A DNA stretch of 64,000 bases, taken from NCBI GenBank assembly GCA_037126765.1, contig JBBCBC010000024.1, positions 22,293,554 through 22,357,553 on the forward strand, in the 5' to 3' direction. Origin of the DNA: Stenogyne calaminthoides (taxonomy: Eukaryota > Streptophyta > Magnoliopsida > Lamiales > Lamiaceae). The number at the start of each line of letters is the position of its first letter. Within the stretch, counting starts at the first letter, position 1. The position numbers and the translations under genes are program-made. This document shows positions 22,771-33,014 of this stretch, piece after piece. Below the pieces are notes generated by a model. That model was not told the origin of the DNA, made no database searches, and saw nothing but the letters and a program-made list of their open reading frames with translations.

Positions 22771-22782
22771 TCTCTGATACCA
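22771..22782 (-). other. Primer-binding site of element B
   Basis: On the minus strand TGGTATCAGAGA follows the LTR after a two-base spacer (AG), matching the initiator tRNA-Met primer site over 11 bases. Confidence 0.85.
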
Positions 22783-22784
22783 CT

Positions 22785-24340
22785 TATAGGTCCCGAACGG
22801 GTTTCAGTGAGGGTTGAAGTCTAGAGGGGGGGTGAATAGACTTCAAAAACTTTTTAGTGGATTATATGTGATTGCACGTATGTCTTATCAGAGTGCGATG
22901 CAGATCAGTTTGGGCTGATATCCGACTTACTGATTTGGTAGGCAGATCAGTTTGGCGTCTATCAGTTTAACTGATGGTGCGGAAGATTAGTTAACCCGTG
23001 TGAAAACCAGTTTTACTCAAACAAAGATTCTGACCAATCTGGTTTGAATCATATAACTAAAGTGTTAAGCTGATCAGATCAGTAACTTGATGTTAATCTG
23101 ATCCTGGTACAGAATATGCATGCAGATAACAAGAGTAGTGTGCAAGTATGTGTAAAGCAGATTAAAGGCACACAGATTTATAGTGGTTCGGACAACTTGT
23201 CCTACGTCCACTCTTCCCTATCAGCAGGGGCACCAACTTAACCAACTGGACTTAGTTTAATGTGTTAGCCCAACACAGTACAACCAGCAGATATTTAACG
23301 AGTTCTCACTCAACCAATCCCAGAAATCTAATCTAGAAACCCTAGATAGAAATCCTACTATAACAAACTTAACCTAACAGTGTTTGGGTATAAGATTTGT
23401 TTTGTTCCAACTGGAATATTATCCTATCTTCTAAGTAGCCTAAAGCTAGAGGATAAGTATTCTGGCTAAGAACTAAGGGATGCACACTTAAGAATAAATC
23501 TTCGATTTGGTGTTCTTTGTGCGGAAATTGCTTGTGCTTGAGCTTGAAGATAATTTCCGTAACCTTACTATGAAGGTTTGATCCCATATTTATAGGTACA
23601 AAATCGAACTAGCCGTTGGAGAGCAATTCGAATTTCGGTCTATTTTAGGTAGGTCTGCAGACGGATTTGACGTGTTTCAGGGCGGTATGGCCGAAAGCAT
23701 GCAAGCTTGTCCTTTCTAGCCGTTGACGTTGAACCACCTTTCTGCAGACTGTCAGAACTCCGTACGTGTGTTGTCGACTTCTCATTGGCTATCAAGTACG
23801 ATTCGCAGCACTTGAATAAGCAACAAGGTTGACATTCTTCTTGTCTGAACACTTGATTCGTACTAGGTAACATTGAAGTAGTCACCTGATGGAGTTGACA
23901 CAGATCAGTCAGAATCCTGATCTGCCTACCTGACTTAGGTCATCTGATTGTAAGTTGTCTTAGCACAACTTACTGACCTCTTCTTTAAGTCTTAGAATGT
24001 AGGTCGTCTGGTCTTGATGTCTTCAGTCTTGACTTGTCTGCTTCATATTGATCAGCTCATCAGCATCTCTGATCTTCATGACTTATCTGATCTTCAGGAC
24101 TATTAGCTTCAATTACAAGATCTTCATCATTTGATCTTCGAGTTAGCTGATCTTCACCAGACTTAACCTATACATATTGAGTTCCCCCTCAATATGTGAC
24201 CTATCTGTTACTTCAGCTGTCTATACACTTCAGCTGGTCATCTTATCGGCTATCTATGTCATCAGTCTGCTAACAGGTCTGACTAGTCCTATTACATTAT
24301 CTGTTTTGGAACTTCCATCGAAACTATAAATTTCCCAACA
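22785..24340 (-). repeat. 5' LTR of element B (LTR2)
   Basis: 1556 bp, about the same sequence as the solo LTR at 26424-27860. In plus reading it begins TATAGGTCCCG (the solo copy has TGTAGGTCCCG, so the terminal CA of the element has mutated) and ends AAATTTCCCAACA. TATA-like box at 23594-23587. The outer edge abuts the RT of element C. Confidence 0.92.
23587..23594 (-). promoter_or_regulatory. Putative TATA box of LTR2 (element B)
   Basis: TATAAATA on the minus strand, conserved at 27235-27228 in the solo LTR. Position and motif only. Confidence 0.45.
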
Positions 24341-24345
24341 TCCAT
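24341..24345. repeat. Expected target-site duplication of element B, right copy (TCCAT)
   Basis: The five bases outside the B 5' LTR. The partner copy would be beyond the left edge, so the duplication cannot be confirmed here. The site lies inside the RT motif MDVKTVFLNG of element C. Confidence 0.5.
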
Positions 24346-25108
24346 TGAGGAAAACTGTTTTGACATCCATCTGTCAAATGTCATAATCATAGTGTGCAGC
24401 AATCGCAAGTAAAATTTGAATGGACTTAATCTTTGCAACTGGTGAGAAAGTCTTATCATAGTCAATGCCTTCGCGTTGACTGTAACCCTTCGCCACCAAC
24501 CTAGCTTTGTAGGTTTGTACTTTGCCATTTGCATCGGTCTCTCACTTGAGGACCCATTTGCAACATATGGGTCTAACCCCTTTAGGCAACTCAACCAAGT
24601 CCTAGACTTGATTGGTGTACATCGAGTCCATCTCGGATTTCATGGCTTCATGCAACTTTCCTGAATCAATAACTGATATTGCTTCAGAATAAGTATTAGG
24701 ATCGTCCTTATCCGATATGTCCATATTATCGAGTTCCTCCAAGAGGTAACCGTATTTAATGGGTGGATTATGATTCCTAATTGACTTACGGAGTTGTGAT
24801 TGTGCAGGATGTACATTCTGATAGTGAAAATTTTGTGGTGCATCGATTTCATCAATGTCTGGAGAGTCCTCAAGAGCTACATTTTCAGATGCCTCTTGGG
24901 CGGGAGTTTGAACTATGTTGTTCTCATTCAGCCCACTTTGAGGTTCTTGCATAGGCAAGTCAACTCCAATTATGCTCCCACTGGCTGAAAGATGATCACC
25001 TAGTGAAAGACTCCCACCGTGAAAGTTACTGAATGCTCTCACTGATTCCTTGTCATGTTGCTTTGACAAGATATCAGTCTCTTTGTTAATTTGTGGTTCT
25101 TGAATTTC
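24346..25108 (-). pseudogene. Element C integrase-RT linker and N-terminal RT
   Basis: The linker frame (25069-24602) includes KQHDKESVRAF, SLGDHLSASGS and SMYTNQV, each with a counterpart in E (35190-35720). RT continues with a degenerate KARLVAKGYSQ-like region and MDVKT-FLNG, cut by the B insertion at 24340. A TGA stands where E has the Trp codon before QMDVK, and frameshifts are present. Confidence 0.85.
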
Positions 25109-26139
25109 TTAAAGTTCTATCAGCTTACGACCTTGTTCCTTAAAGACATAGTCTTCTTTGAGGAACTTGGTCTGCCTAGAAACAATCATTGATTGTTTCT
25201 CAGGTAGATAGAAGTAATATCCTTTAGTTTTCTTAGGATATCCCACAAAGTAACCCTTTTCACCTTTGGATTCCAACTTGTCGGTAAGCATCTTTTTCGC
25301 AATCACGGGGCAACCCCATGTTTGATATGTGTAAAAGTTGGCTTCTTGCCACACCATAGTTCATATCGTATATGCTCAACCGATTTAGATGGAATCCTAT
25401 TCAGAATGTAGATTGAGGTTTGTAAGCGTATCCCCATAAGAATGTCAGAAGAGAGAAAAAGCTCATCATGGACCTCACCATGTCGAACAAGGTTCGGTTT
25501 CTCCTCTCGAGCACACCGTTCATATGATGAGTTCTGGGAGGAGTCCATTGTGACTGGATTCCATGTAACTTCAAGTAATCATTGAATTCATGGCTAAGGT
25601 ATTCACCTCCTCGATCTTATCGAAGAGTCTTGATACTCTTACCAAGTTGCTTCTCTATTTCAGCCTTAAACTCTTTGAATTTCTCAAAAGATTCAAATTT
25701 GTGTTTCATAAGATACACGTTATCTTGAGAAATCATCAGTAAAAGTGATGAAGTATCCGAAGTGACCCCTAGCTAGAGTGGACAATGGTCCACAAACATC
25801 GTTGTAGATCAACTCTAGAACTTCTTTGGCATGCACCCCTTTCCCAGAAAAGGGTCGGTTGATCATCTTGCCCATGAGATAAGATTCACAATCTCCATAA
25901 GACTCATAGTCAAATGGAGTTAAGTAGGCTAACTTTCTTAACCTTGTAATTCTTCTCTCGTTTACATGATCAAGTCTACAGTGCCAAAAGTAAGTCGGAT
26001 TTTCATGATTACTAAGTTTGAGTCTTTTACTTTGTATATTAAGAACATCATATCCATAATGCAACAAATATATGTTGCGAGTAATAGAAAGAACTAGATG
26101 ACAATCATTAAGTTCTAATCTAATACCAAAAGGGTAAGT
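25109..26139 (-). pseudogene. Element C integrase
   Basis: Pieces in several frames: YFWHCRLDHVNE with ESYLMGKM (zinc-binding region, 26067-25850), VCGPLSTLARGHFGYFITFTDDFSR (core, to 25720), a damaged stretch to 25550, then RIPSKSVEHIRYELWCGKKP and KGYFVGYPKKTKGYYFYLP (C-terminal part, 25548-25109). It is homologous to 34300-35180 of E and 62383-61440 of G. The catalytic Glu region is frameshifted. Confidence 0.85.
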
Positions 26140-26418
26140 CTAACACATAAATCCCCACACGTTCAGGAGCAACTCTTGCTTTGTTCTCACGTGTAAGACG
26201 ACTTCACCCGCCCTAATTGTCCTATGACATATGAGCCCTTTCACATTAGTGCAAATGTGAGAGCCAAATCCGGTATCCAATACCAAGCAGTTAGCGTTAT
26301 TAGTGAACACGTTTATCTTAATAACAAACATATATGTTCTAGTGCCAGAAGCACCTAGTGCCTTCCTTTTAGCAACTAGAACCTTATAATCCTTCTTCTA
26401 GTGTCCTCTTCTACTTAT
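26140..26418 (-). pseudogene. Element C protease and end of the zinc knuckle region
   Basis: Encodes VLDTGFGSHICTNVKGL with the aspartic protease DTG triad, preceded by degenerate sequence for the end of the CCHC knuckle. A solo LTR2 interrupts the knuckle at 26423. Confidence 0.8.
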
Positions 26419-26423
26419 AGTAG
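26419..26423. repeat. Target-site duplication of the solo LTR2, left copy (AGTAG)
   Basis: AGTAG directly before TGTAGG and again directly after CCCAACA (27861-27865). The undisturbed site is seen in element G near 62740 as TTATAGTAGAGGC. Confidence 0.93.
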
Positions 26424-27860
26424 TGTAGGTCCCGAACGGGTTTCAGTGAGGGTTGAAGTCTAGAGGGGAGGGGTGAATAGACTTCAAAACTTTTCCTGGA
26501 TTAGATGTGATTTGCATGTATGTCTGATTAGAGTGTGAAGTGGATCAGTTTGGACTGATATCCAACTTACTGATTTGACAGGCAGATCAGTTCGGCGTCT
26601 ATTAGTTTAACTGATGGTGCGGAAGATTAGTTAGCCCGTGTGAAAACCAGTTTTACTCAACTAAAGATTTTGACCAATCTGGTTTGAGTCAGATAACTAA
26701 AGTGTTAATCTGATCAGATCAGTAGCTTGATGTTAGTCTGATCCTGGTACAGAATATGCATGCAGATAACAAGAGTAGTGTGCAAGTATGTGTAAAGCAG
26801 ATTAAGGCACACAGATTTATAGTGGTTCGAACAACTTGTCCTACGTCCACTCTTCCCTATCAGCAGGGGCACCAACTTAACCAATTGGACTTAGTTTAAT
26901 GTGTTAGTCCAACACAATACAACCAATAGATATTTAACGAGCTCTCATTCAACCAATCCCAGAAATCTAATCTAGAAACCCTATATAGAAATCTTGCTAT
27001 AACAAACTTAAACTAAACAATGTTTGGGTATAAGATTTGTTTTTGTTCCAACTGTAATACTATCTTATCTTCTAAGTAGCCTAAAGCTAGAGGATAAGTA
27101 TTCTTGCTAAGAACTAAGGGATGAACACTTAAGAATAAATCTTCAATTTGGTGTTCTTTGTGCGGAAATTGCTTGTGCTTGAGCTGGATGATAATTTCCG
27201 TAATCTTACTATGAAGGTTTGATCCCTTATTTATAGGCACGAAATCGAACTAGCCCTTGGAGAGCAATTTGAATTTTGCTCTATTTAAGGTAGGTTTGCA
27301 GGCTTGATTTGATGTGCCCAGAAAGGCCATGCCGTATTCGTGCAATATTGTCCTTTCTAGCCGTTTGGCATTGATACACCATATCCTGCATTCTTCAGAA
27401 CCGTACATACGTGTTGACTTCTAAGTGGCTAACAAGTACACTTATTCGGCGCCTTGAAAAGCCATCAGCTTAAACATTCTTCTGGTTTGAACCACTTCGT
27501 ATGCTTTAAGGATAAGATGATATGCTTCTCACGGTTCTCACTTAGCCTCTACTGATCTGTAGTCCATAAGATCAGTAGACTTGAGTCTTCTGATAAAGTT
27601 ATCTTAGCTACAACCTATCGACTCTGCTGATGTCTTTATAGAGTAGATCTTCTGATGAGCTTCAGATCTTCTTTCTGATCTTCACTGCTTATCTTCACTT
27701 CTTCATATTGAGTTCCCCCTCAATATGTGATCTAGTCTAATTCTTCAGTTGTCTAACAGGTTCAGTTGACTTCCTATCTTTTCATCAGTCGACTAACAGG
27801 TTCGACTTGTCCTATTACAACTGTTTTGGAACTTCCATCAAAACTACAAATTTCCCAACA
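26424..27860 (-). repeat. Solo LTR of the element B family (LTR2)
   Basis: 1437 bp, complete with TG...CA ends and a perfect 5-bp TSD but no internal sequence: the product of LTR-LTR recombination of an element once inserted in the gag of C. It is shorter than the B LTR through internal indels. TATA-like box on minus at 27235-27228. Confidence 0.93.
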
Positions 27861-27865
27861 AGTAG
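27861..27865. repeat. Target-site duplication of the solo LTR2, right copy (AGTAG)
   Basis: Second AGTAG copy, continuous with gag of element C (ACACACATCC). Confidence 0.93.
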
Positions 27866-28509
27866 ACACACATCCTTGTCTACCCGCTCCTTCTTTTGAA
27901 CACCATCTTAGTGATAGTGAACTCAAAAGTCTTGAGCACGTTGTGAAGTTCAGGCATGGTCCCATCCGTTTTATTCATATTGTAGTTCACAATGAACCCA
28001 GAACATGAATCCGGAAGCGACTAGAGGATAGCATAAATGAAAACATTGGTCTTTTAGCTCAAAGCCTAAATTAACAAGTTTCTCAATTAGGCCTATCATC
28101 ATTAGCACATGAGTTGAAATCTCCCTTCTTTGGCTAAGCCGGATCCTGAACAGATCTCTCATCACTTCATAAAACTCAAAATGAGATTCAGAATCAAAGA
28201 GATCATTCGGATGCTTGAGCATTTCGAAGGGACCCATTTTCTCATGTTGCCTATGTATATAGGGAGTCATGCCGTGCAACATCACATACTGTGCCTAGGA
28301 AGCATTCTCTTGATGCTTCTTCTGAGCTGCTACGTCAAACGTGGCTGCCTTAGAGTACCAGCTTTAAGGGTAACCGGGATAGACATGTCCAACACGTACT
28401 CAATCTTTTCTTGCCTTAGCACCAAACACATGTTTCGGTGCCAGTCCAGAAAATTTGGCCTAGCCAATTTAGTTTGTTTCCAAAACACATCTCAATAACA
28501 GTTATACAT
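27866..28509 (-). pseudogene. Element C gag, N-terminal part
   Basis: Homologous to gag of E (33015-33760). Recognisable residues include QHEKMGPFEMLKH, LFDSESH-FEFYEVMRDLFR and HVLMMIGLIEKL. A start-like ATG is at 28509. The following codons include a stop, and several frameshifts separate the start from the 28285-27971 frame. The part near 27900 corresponds to the Lys-rich linker before the zinc knuckle. Confidence 0.85.
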
Positions 28510-28633
28510 TTTAACTAACCCAGAGAAATAAAATAAAACGGGAATTAAAACACATAATTCCTATGATAAATATTCAGCAATCAAAATAAACATGGCCTTT
28601 CTTTTGTGTTTATTTTGTCTCCATTATTTTCAC
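28510..28633 (-). other. Leader remnant of element C
   Basis: About 124 bp matching the end of the E leader (32895-33014). The next 1.75 kb of leader and the primer-binding site are absent, and the LTR terminus follows directly. Confidence 0.8.
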
Positions 28634-29526
28634 TGTTGGAATTTAGAGACACGTAAACACGTAATGCATGCGCAGCAGAAATAAGCAGTTCACCAACAAC
28701 GAATATATAATTGCATAATTAAATACATGTAAACATAAAGAGAAACCTTACAGTAAATCGTACGCATATTTCTCTACTATGGTATCCACGTAACAGTCGT
28801 TTACTAATTTGCACAGATCTGTCAGCGTTGAATCCCCGAGATGAATTTGCTAGGAAAATTCTAACTTAGAGATGTTATGGAGAAAATATAAACTCACGTA
28901 ATATGAATTTCCAAGAGCTCATATATATAGGAGAGGCCCAGCTTAAATCTTAAGCTAACCTTTATTAGGAAAAATCCTAATAAAATAAATCTCTTAGATT
29001 TATTTCCCACATATAAAATCTCCACGGATTTAATTCCATGTATATCAAATCTCTACGGATTTGATTCCATATATATTAAATCCTATAATAATAACATTCC
29101 ATATATTATTATTGGGAATTCTATTTAATTAAATCTAATTTAATTAAACATTAATAATAATTGATTCCAAATTAATCTATTATTAATTACTTCTCCATAA
29201 ATTAAATATTAAATCTAATTTAATATTTAATCAACCAACTATAATTAGTAAACAACTGTTACTTGTTGTGTGACCCATAGACCCTCATATATCGAGCGAT
29301 TGTTTTGAATATGATGAAGTGTCTATTCAAATAACTTAATCAATTTATCTTTAATCACTAATTGATCATGTATGTCACACTTAGCCACAAAGTCTAAGTT
29401 GACGTGCATCGGCCGATGACTTTGAACCAATTATGATGAGAAGATGAGTATTCTCTCTAAATCCACATTGAGGAATGAATCATATTCTTGGCTCAACTAC
29501 AACGCACATGCACTTTGTGATGAACC
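28634..29526 (-). repeat. 5' LTR of element C (LTR3), inner part
   Basis: In plus reading starts TGTTGGAATTTAGAGAC, the reverse of the LTR3 3' end. It lacks about 165 bp present in other LTR3 copies (junction near 29305, where the E copies continue through a CCCACGTTTCAG-containing segment). It is interrupted at 29526 by composite E and resumes at 40059. Confidence 0.88.
29522..29526. repeat. Target-site duplication of composite element E, left copy (GAACC)
   Basis: GAACC before TGTTAGTG and again after the final CCAACA at 40054-40058. The undisturbed target GATGAACCCAATCC is visible in other LTR3 copies, for example near 43760. Confidence 0.95.
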
Positions 29527-31136
29527 TGTTAGTGTTAGTGTCCTAGAGACAATACTTTGTAAGGACATAATACTCAGATAATATTCAGTATTGGTTTAAT
29601 ATTATTATTTGTTTAATATTAAATGTATGACGTTACACTCATTAGAATATTATGTTTGATTGTTTGCATTTATTCTTATATGTGTTCCTTGAGTCACTGT
29701 TGTCATTGAGTGAGTGAGAACTCAGATGACTTAAGCATGATTCTTAAATAGCCCCAATCGAGGATCATCAAGAAAGGGATATTGATGATACAATGGAGAC
29801 TGGTGTGCGATCTGCATCATACTCTTAGAGAGTGTAGTAAGATCTCACTTACTACGAGATACTAGGTATCTCATGATGGATGCACAAATATCTTAGAGGG
29901 TATTGGTATACCCATCCGAGAAACCGTTTGATATAGTTCCACTATATGTGTCTACGGGTGTCTCGGTTAGTGGGAGCGATGCGATACTCTTTTGACTTGA
30001 GGTCAATACGCACGACATGTGTGGAGTGATGAACTTTGACCATGACCAATGCTTGCACCCTTCTATGGGTAGATACGGCTTGGATTGGGTTCATCACGAA
30101 GTGCATGTGCGTGGTAGTTGAGCCAAGAAAAGGATTCATTCCTCAAAGTGGATTTAGAGAGAATACTCATCTTCTCATCATAATTGGATCTAAGTCATTG
30201 GCCAATGCACGTCAATTTAGACTTTGTGACTAAGTGTGACACTAATGATCAATTAGTGATTTGAGATAAATTGATTAAGTCATTTGAATAGACACTTCAT
30301 CATGTTCAAGACTAATCGAGTATTCGTGAATGAAAGGAGGAAATCGCAATTGCCCACGTTTCAGTTACAAGTAGTTGCATGTTTCACGCAACGTACCTCA
30401 TATATTGAGAATGTTTGATTTATTGACTAGGGTTCAATTAAGACCGTTAGTTTGACTAATCGCTCGGTATATGAGGGCATATAGGTCACACAACAAGTTG
30501 TTCTCTTTATGGATTATAGTTGGTTGATTAAATGTTAAATTGGATTTAATATTTAATATATGGAGAAGTAATTAATAATAGATTAATTTGGAATTAATTA
30601 TTATTAATATTCAATATTTAATTAAATTGGATTTAATTAAATAAGAATTCCCAATAATTATATTTGGAATATAATTGTAGGATTTAATGTATATGGAAAT
30701 AAATCGTAGAGATTTTCATATAAGGCATTTAAATCCGTAGAGATTTATATTTAGGGAAATAAATTAAAAGGAATTAATTTAATTCAAGATTAGGGATTTT
30801 ATTTCCCTAATTGGGCTAGCTTGGAAAATAAGTTAAGCCTCCCTATATATACAAGCTATTGGAATTCACAAACAGTATCACTTAATATTTTCTCCATAAG
30901 ATCTAGAGTTTGGATTTTCCTAGCAAATCTGTCTCGGGATTTAACGCTGGCAATTCCGTGCAAGTCCGTAATTGGGGATTACGTGGATACCGTAGTAGAG
31001 AAATCTGCACTCGAGTCACTGTAAAATTTCTCATCATGTTTATTGTAATCTGTATGCAATTAACTGTTCGTTGTTGGTGAACTTAATTTCCGTTGCGCAT
31101 GTGATTACGTGTTTTACGTGCCTCTAAATTCCAACA
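29527..31136 (+). repeat. 5' LTR of element E (LTR3)
   Basis: 1610 bp, TGTTAGTG...TTCCAACA. Compared by eye over the first 450 bp it differs from the 37226 copy at roughly 15-18 positions, mostly transitions. TATA-like box at 30844. Confidence 0.94.
30844..30851 (+). promoter_or_regulatory. Putative TATA box of LTR3 (element E, 5' LTR)
   Basis: TATATATA in CCCTATATATACAAGC, conserved at 38530-38537 in the second LTR and in the reversed LTR3 copies. A start site would be expected some 25-35 bp downstream. Confidence 0.5.
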
Positions 31137-31137
31137 G

Positions 31138-31149
31138 TGGTATCAGAGC
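31138..31149 (+). other. Primer-binding site of element E
   Basis: TGGTATCAGAGC, a full 12-base match to the plant initiator tRNA-Met primer site, one base after the LTR. Confidence 0.92.
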
Positions 31150-31229
31150 TCCAGTTTCTTGTTTAATTGCATTAAAACTGATTTTAATTAAAAAAAAATT
31201 GGTTGGGGCACGGTATTAGATACCACATC

Positions 31230-31880
31230 CCCTTTTGGTTTCTTTGTTGCGCTCGGTTATTTATTTGCTTCATCCTCACCGATTCCTAGGGTTTTCCCTC
31301 GATGGGGATTCGCTGCCCACCTCACCTGTAATTCAGGTCGTTCTCGACCGGCGCCGCTACGCCGCGTCGCTGAAGGCTGGTGCTAGGCACCGTGCCTCAT
31401 GTTGTGCGCGGTAGCCCGAAGTCCGACTCGCGCCTCCACCATCGTCTCCGACGCGACCCGTCTTCGAGACGAATGCCTCCGCTTCGATTCTTGGTGGTTC
31501 GCCACCGATTCTCTCCGATTTTGACTCTCGCCGCTTGCTATCACTTGGGACTTGGCCTGTGTGCCCGTCTCGATGCGATTCAAGGCGGCGCATCATCGGA
31601 TTCGGGAAGAGTTAGTGGCGACACGCCGCTGTCTCGATTTCCCTGTCCCGTCATTTTGCGATCTGGTTTTGAACCAGATTTTGCTCAAGGGGGTGCGGCT
31701 CCGCGCGACCCCCTTCCGCCACCTTGTTGTCGACAACGAGTCGCCCGCACGCTGGGCGTGACGTCGGCGGCTCGTGTAGGCTCGATGGTGCGCCTCATCG
31801 CGTCGCTGATGGCCGATTTCGTCGAACCGGTTGCCCTGTTTTCTTTGAATGACGAATTTGATTTTTTGGGTTCCTGTTTC
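31230..31880 (+). other. GC-rich segment of the E leader, with partly conserved reading frame
   Basis: This segment and its duplicate at 38908-39500 share one reading frame: in the duplicate it is open for 182 codons (38908-39456); here the matching frame is broken by a TGA in a CGATTTTGACTC context but open again at 31552-31761. Predicted residues are rich in Arg, Leu, Pro and Asp, and I do not recognise the protein. It could be a captured host fragment or a structured leader. The second possibility is simpler because CG-rich DNA leaves long frames open by chance. Confidence 0.4.
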
Positions 31881-32305
31881 TAGAATATTGGGTTGATTAA
31901 TTTGATTAATTATGATGAAATTGGATTCTGTAATTTTTTGGTCGAATTGGGTGTTTGGAAATTTCGGATTGGATTCGATTTGGGAGGGTGATGATGTAGG
32001 AGGGTTATCTTGCAAATTTTATTTGGGACAGGCCCTCCCGTGTAAAATTTGGAATTTGCACATGAGCCCCCGAAAACAAATGAAATTAAAACTTAAAATT
32101 TTAGAATTTTATTTGATTTAATTCTGAAATTGAAATTGGTTGGACCAATAAATAATTAAATGGATTAATTATTTTCTTTAATAAAACTGAAAAACTTTAA
32201 TTGGAATTAAAGCTTATTTTTCAAAAGGTTTTATTAAAACCCACTGTTAACTTGTTTAATCGCTTTAAATTAGTTAATCCATTTTACAGTCCGCGATATA
32301 ACTGT

Positions 32306-32414
32306 TTGGGTAGGCGGCACCCAATAACTACCGGACCATATTTATTGTTTGGGTAGACGGCGCCCATATAAGTGTTAGTCCGTGTAAAATCATGTTTGGG
32401 TAGGCGGCGCCCAA
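32306..32414 (+). repeat. Three dispersed copies of a short inverted-repeat motif in the E leader
   Basis: TTGGGTAGGCGGC(A/G)CCCAA at 32306-32324, a variant at 32349-32366 and a copy at 32396-32414, spaced 43-47 bp apart. TTGGG pairs with CCCAA and GGC..GCC can extend the stem, so each would fold as a small hairpin in RNA. Confidence 0.75.
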
Positions 32415-33014
32415 TAGTTGCTCAAATGTGATATAGATTAACATGTTGGATCTCGATTAAGCAATTAATACCCCGCCTTTAAAATGTTCCTCGCTAAAAT
32501 ATGGTTTTCTCATTAACTTGATAAGATGTCTTCCATCGAAATTAAAAGTAAATCGGAGATTTCGTTCCGATGAGTACTTAAAGACCCTCGTCTTTTGCTT
32601 GGATCTACATCTAACGGGACTTTTATAGGGACATGAAAATGTCGCCGCTTGATGGTTGTAAACCAACTTAACTTTGTTTCGCTAGCCCTCGCGGGGAACA
32701 AAGGGTAAGTGACATCAGTCAAAGTAGGTTCGACAACTAGGAGTTGCAATCTGCAATTGGTTTGGAGACCTACCAATTATGTTGTCATAATGATCAGCCC
32801 TCGCTGGGATTATGATGGTAGTAATGTGGATCCTAGTCCGTTATGATTTATATTAGATATAAATTCATACTTTTCCGATGAGGTCGTTAAGTATGTGAAA
32901 ATAATGGAGACAAAATAAATTGAAAGGCCATGTTTATTTTGAATTTTTGAATACTGATCATAGGAATTATGTGTTTTAATTCCCGTTTTATTTTATTTCT
33001 CTAGGATTGTTGAA

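Larger units (their letters stand above)
1..24340 (-). mobile_element. Element B: SIRE-type Ty1/copia retrotransposon, LTR2 family, split by element A, 3' end off the left edge
   Basis: Reading on the minus strand there is a 5' LTR (24340-22785), a primer-binding site, Gag with a zinc knuckle, a protease, the start of integrase (to 19372), then an interruption by element A, then integrase, RT and RNase H (4745-1993), and the start of an extra ORF that runs off the window. The two halves join exactly when A and one GATCC copy are removed: the integrase motif for HMDLFGP is cut at the insertion point. The lineage call rests on YVDDIIFGS in RT, overall size and the ORF after pol. B itself sits inside the RT of element C. 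It carries at least four in-frame stops plus frameshifts, so it is not autonomous as given. Confidence 0.9.
31150..33014 (+). other. Long leader of element E with a GC-rich segment and repeated hairpin motifs
   Basis: Nearly 1.9 kb between PBS and gag. The stretch 31230-31880 is strikingly GC-rich and CG-rich against AT-rich surroundings. The stretch 32300-32415 has three TTGGGTAGGCGGC-type motifs. The stretch 32680-32815 has two AGCCCTCGC(G/T)GGGA motifs. The second leader copy (38831-39852) and the leader of G (63389-64000) are homologous to parts of it. A long, structured untranslated leader could serve dimerisation, packaging or internal initiation; that is inference. Confidence 0.75.

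Noticed and set aside
31380..31883. 167-codon ORF in the E leader as a gene
   Set aside because: The frame differs from the one conserved with the duplicate leader (38908-39456), and CG-rich DNA gives long frames by chance. Kept only as a GC-rich segment.
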